From Chloroflexi bacterium OLB13 (lineage in GTDB: Bacteria > Chloroflexota > Anaerolineae > Aggregatilineales > Phototrophicaceae), in assembly GCA_001567485.1 (NCBI GenBank), contig JZRA01000132.1, positions 58,206-122,205 of the forward strand: a stretch of 64,000 bases of DNA, given 5' to 3'. Each line of letters opens with the position of its first letter. Position 1 is the stretch's first letter. Below are positions 62,405 through 64,000 of the stretch, in pieces. The position numbers and the translations under genes are program-made. The notes below the pieces were generated by a model that ran no database searches, was not told where the DNA came from, and saw nothing but the letters and a program-made list of their open reading frames with translations.

Positions 62405-63234
62405 CCAGCTTCCCAAAACGAATCGTCGTCTGGGCGGCTCTGTCGTCCACGCTGATCGGGTGCAGCGTGCGCGGCGTGCCGTCCACCGCGCCCTCCGACG
62501 CGGACGGGCCGCTGCGCATCGCCGCCACGACCTCGGCGCTGCCGCTGGTGTTGGAGGCGATCAGCACCTACGAGGGCGGCGCGCTCAACGTCGAGGTGCG
62601 GACAGGCAACTACCGGCAGGCGATCACAATGCTGCTCGCGGGCGAGGTACAGCTGGTCGTGACGACTCACCTCGACGCGGCCGATGCCGTTCGCGTGTGG
62701 GCGGCGCCGGTCGCGCAGGACGCGGTGACGCTGGTCGTGCACCCGTCCAACCCGATCGAGGATATCTCACTGTCGAACGCGCGCCGGTTGTTTCAGGGCC
62801 AGATCGGGTCGTGGGCCGAGCTGGAGGGCAGCGATCTGCCGGTGACGGTGGTGAGCCGGGAGGACGGCTCCGGCATCCGGTCGCAGTTCGACCAATTGGT
62901 GATGGGCACGCGGGCCACCACCGGCGCGGCGATCACAGCCGCGTCGACCGAGGGCGTGCTGCGGCAGGTTGCCGGCGACCCGAACGCCGTCGGCTATGCG
63001 TCGCTGTCGTCAGTGGATCGCAGCGTGCGCGCGCTGGCGGTTGAAGGCGTGCTGCCGTCGCTGCGAACACTGTCCGACAACACCTATCCGCTGCGATCGA
63101 CGGTGTTTGTCGTGGCTGCCGCCGAGCCGCAGGGACAGGCCCGCGCGCTGACCGCATGGATGCAAAGCCCGGAGGGGCAGGCGGTCATCAGCGCGCTGTT
63201 TCAGCCGGTCGTGGCGACGCCCGACGGGCCGTGA
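62401..63234 (+). CDS. PstS-like substrate-binding lipoprotein
   Basis: A 277-residue lipoprotein with lipobox SSTLIGC (Cys21), then a type II binding-protein fold: LRIAATTSALPLVLEAI, LVVTTHLDAADAV, VHPSNPIEDISLSNARRLFQGQ (split), VVSREDGSGIRSQFDQ and VGYASLSSVD. The RLFQGQIGSWAEL and REDGSGIR stretches are typical of phosphate/tungstate binding proteins. No permease genes are adjacent. Start overlaps the tgt stop. Confidence 0.82.
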
Positions 63235-63235
63235 G

Positions 63236-63634
63236 CTAGCCGGCGGGAACGAACCGCCCCGGCGCCATACCCAGTGTGGTGAGCGCCGCGCACAGCGAAA
63301 CGACGACCAGCAGCCACAGCGTTACCGCCGCTAGATCGCGAACCAATTTCAGCCGGCCGCGACGTTCTGCTGCGACGATGTCCGTGGCGCGCAGCTGCAT
63401 GAGCGCTTCGATCGCGCGCGCGTTGCCGGGGTTGATGCGCAGAGCGTTGTCGAGGCAGACCGCGCTTTGATCGAGCGTGTCGACGGCGAGGCTCATCCAT
63501 AACCACGCGTCCTCGAAATCGCTGTTGGATTGAATGACACCGCGCAAGATCGCCCGTGCCTCGGCCCGTTCGTTCGCTTTGAGGTGTTCGATGGCGTCGA
63601 GCAGGCACTCGATGTCCTCGGCGGTGGCGGTCAT
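63236..63634 (-). CDS. Small TPR-like protein with C-terminal membrane helix
   Basis: A 132-residue protein. Helical pairs KANERAEARAILRGVIQSN and AVCLDNALRINPGNARA resemble tetratricopeptide repeats. One hydrophobic segment (LAAVTLWLLVVVSLCAALTTLG) near the end anchors it. ATG at 63634. Role unknown; similar short TPR-plus-helix proteins are common in this phylum. Confidence 0.7.
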   Translation of the reverse strand: MTATAEDIECLLDAIEHLKANERAEARAILRGVIQSNSDFEDAWLWMSLAVDTLDQSAVCLDNALRINPGNARAIEALMQLRATDIVAAERRGRLKLVRDLAAVTLWLLVVVSLCAALTTLGMAPGRFVPAG

Positions 63635-63640
63635 GCGACC

Positions 63641-64000
63641 CTAGTCCTTGACGGCGACACCGTCGAATAGGTCGTGCTCGTCGATGCGGTCGCGCGCCGG
63701 TTTGGGGATCACCCGTGTGAAGGTCTGATACGGCGTGAGGACGGGGCGCAGGCGCTTGGGAATGCTGCGGAATCCGCCGCCACCCTGACTGACGTGCACG
63801 GCGCTAGCGCGATCCCAGATGTCGAACCAGTCGCGGATGTCGACGCGGGCGTGCGCCGGTTCTGCGTGTTCGAGGATCTTCACAACGTCGATGTCCTTGT
63901 TGCGACCCACCTTGCGCGGGTTTTCGCCGCGCAGACGGGTCTGCCAAATCCGCCAGCGCACCATCCACTTGGCGATGCCGCTGTAATACAACTTCTGCAC
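63641..64000 (-). CDS. C-terminal part of an unrecognised protein (5' partial)
   Basis: The last 119 residues of a minus-strand gene that runs off the right edge. It is rich in Arg, Trp and charged residues (KWMVRWRIWQTRLRGENPRK, then DIRDWFDIWDRASAVHVSQG) and ends DLFDGVAVKD. No family recognised. A GTG lies at the very edge but need not be the start. It ends 6 bases before the TPR-like gene on the same strand. Confidence 0.6.
   Translation of the reverse strand: MQKLYYSGIAKWMVRWRIWQTRLRGENPRKVGRNKDIDVVKILEHAEPAHARVDIRDWFDIWDRASAVHVSQGGGGFRSIPKRLRPVLTPYQTFTRVIPKPARDRIDEHDLFDGVAVKD

Overview
The window reads as one piece of a bacterial chromosome from the phylum Chloroflexota, probably an Anaerolineae-like lineage. 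The assignment is an inference from style: high GC, many secreted proteins and lipoproteins with Thr/Pro-rich linkers just after the signal peptide or lipobox, SH3/LysM proteins, a VanW-type protein, a PBP1C-like enzyme, and a gene mix typical of these genomes (HerA-like ATPase, a long LivM, ETF, RocA, arginase). I see no rRNA, tRNA, CRISPR array, insertion sequence or phage gene. Almost the whole window is ordinary, densely packed chromosome; many same-strand neighbours overlap by an ATGA or lie less than 10 bases apart.

Layout. 1-2465 is a PBP1C-like peptidoglycan synthase cut at its 5' end. 2549-7009 holds a HAS-barrel-like protein with a HerA-type ATPase, an epoxide-hydrolase-like enzyme and a Rieske oxygenase. 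On the other strand, 7089-8710 encodes a membrane DsbA-like protein followed by a TIR-domain protein. 8711-9111 is the longest stretch without a gene; it holds several promoters and a strongly structured candidate small RNA with its own terminator. 9112-15339 holds PcrA helicase, a secreted GH-A-like protein, an orphan PhoB-type regulator, a 56-residue acidic protein and a secreted beta-propeller protein. 15406-21535 is a complete branched-chain amino-acid ABC transporter operon (livKHMGF) whose LivM carries about 350 extra N-terminal residues. 21637-26573 has DinB, two methyltransferases, an SH3/LysM protein, DUF177 and phosphofructokinase.

26577-35864 is a long minus-strand block: RocA stands alone, then (in transcription order) argS, an AddA-like helicase-nuclease, a membrane protein and a sugar-phosphate transferase are tightly packed. 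36046-40874 has a MocR-type regulator, a TetR regulator with a textbook operator, a frameshifted small-exporter gene and etfBA. 41141-49000 has a secreted trypsin-like protease with two copies of a C-terminal domain, several lipoproteins, a Nudix enzyme, a GT39-like membrane glycosyltransferase and a DtxR-type regulator. 49170-55471 has a GH13 glycosidase, arginase, a TerB-like protein, threonine synthase, a Notum/pectin-acetylesterase-like secreted protein and RfbC. 55622-59264 is an ABC-2 exporter operon. 59335-64000 has a VanW-family protein, a frameshifted tgt, a PstS-like lipoprotein, a small TPR-like membrane protein and one unrecognised partial gene.

Working together: RocA and arginase point to arginine/proline catabolism. 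The Liv system would supply amino acids and ETF would accept electrons from acyl-CoA or similar dehydrogenases. PBP1C, VanW, LysM and SH3 proteins belong to the cell envelope. Most small intergenic regions carry recognisable sigma70-type promoters or perfect inverted repeats, listed individually. The most novel-looking element is the structured RNA candidate at 8899-9012. Two genes (tgt and the small exporter) are broken by single frameshifts that could be real or assembly errors.
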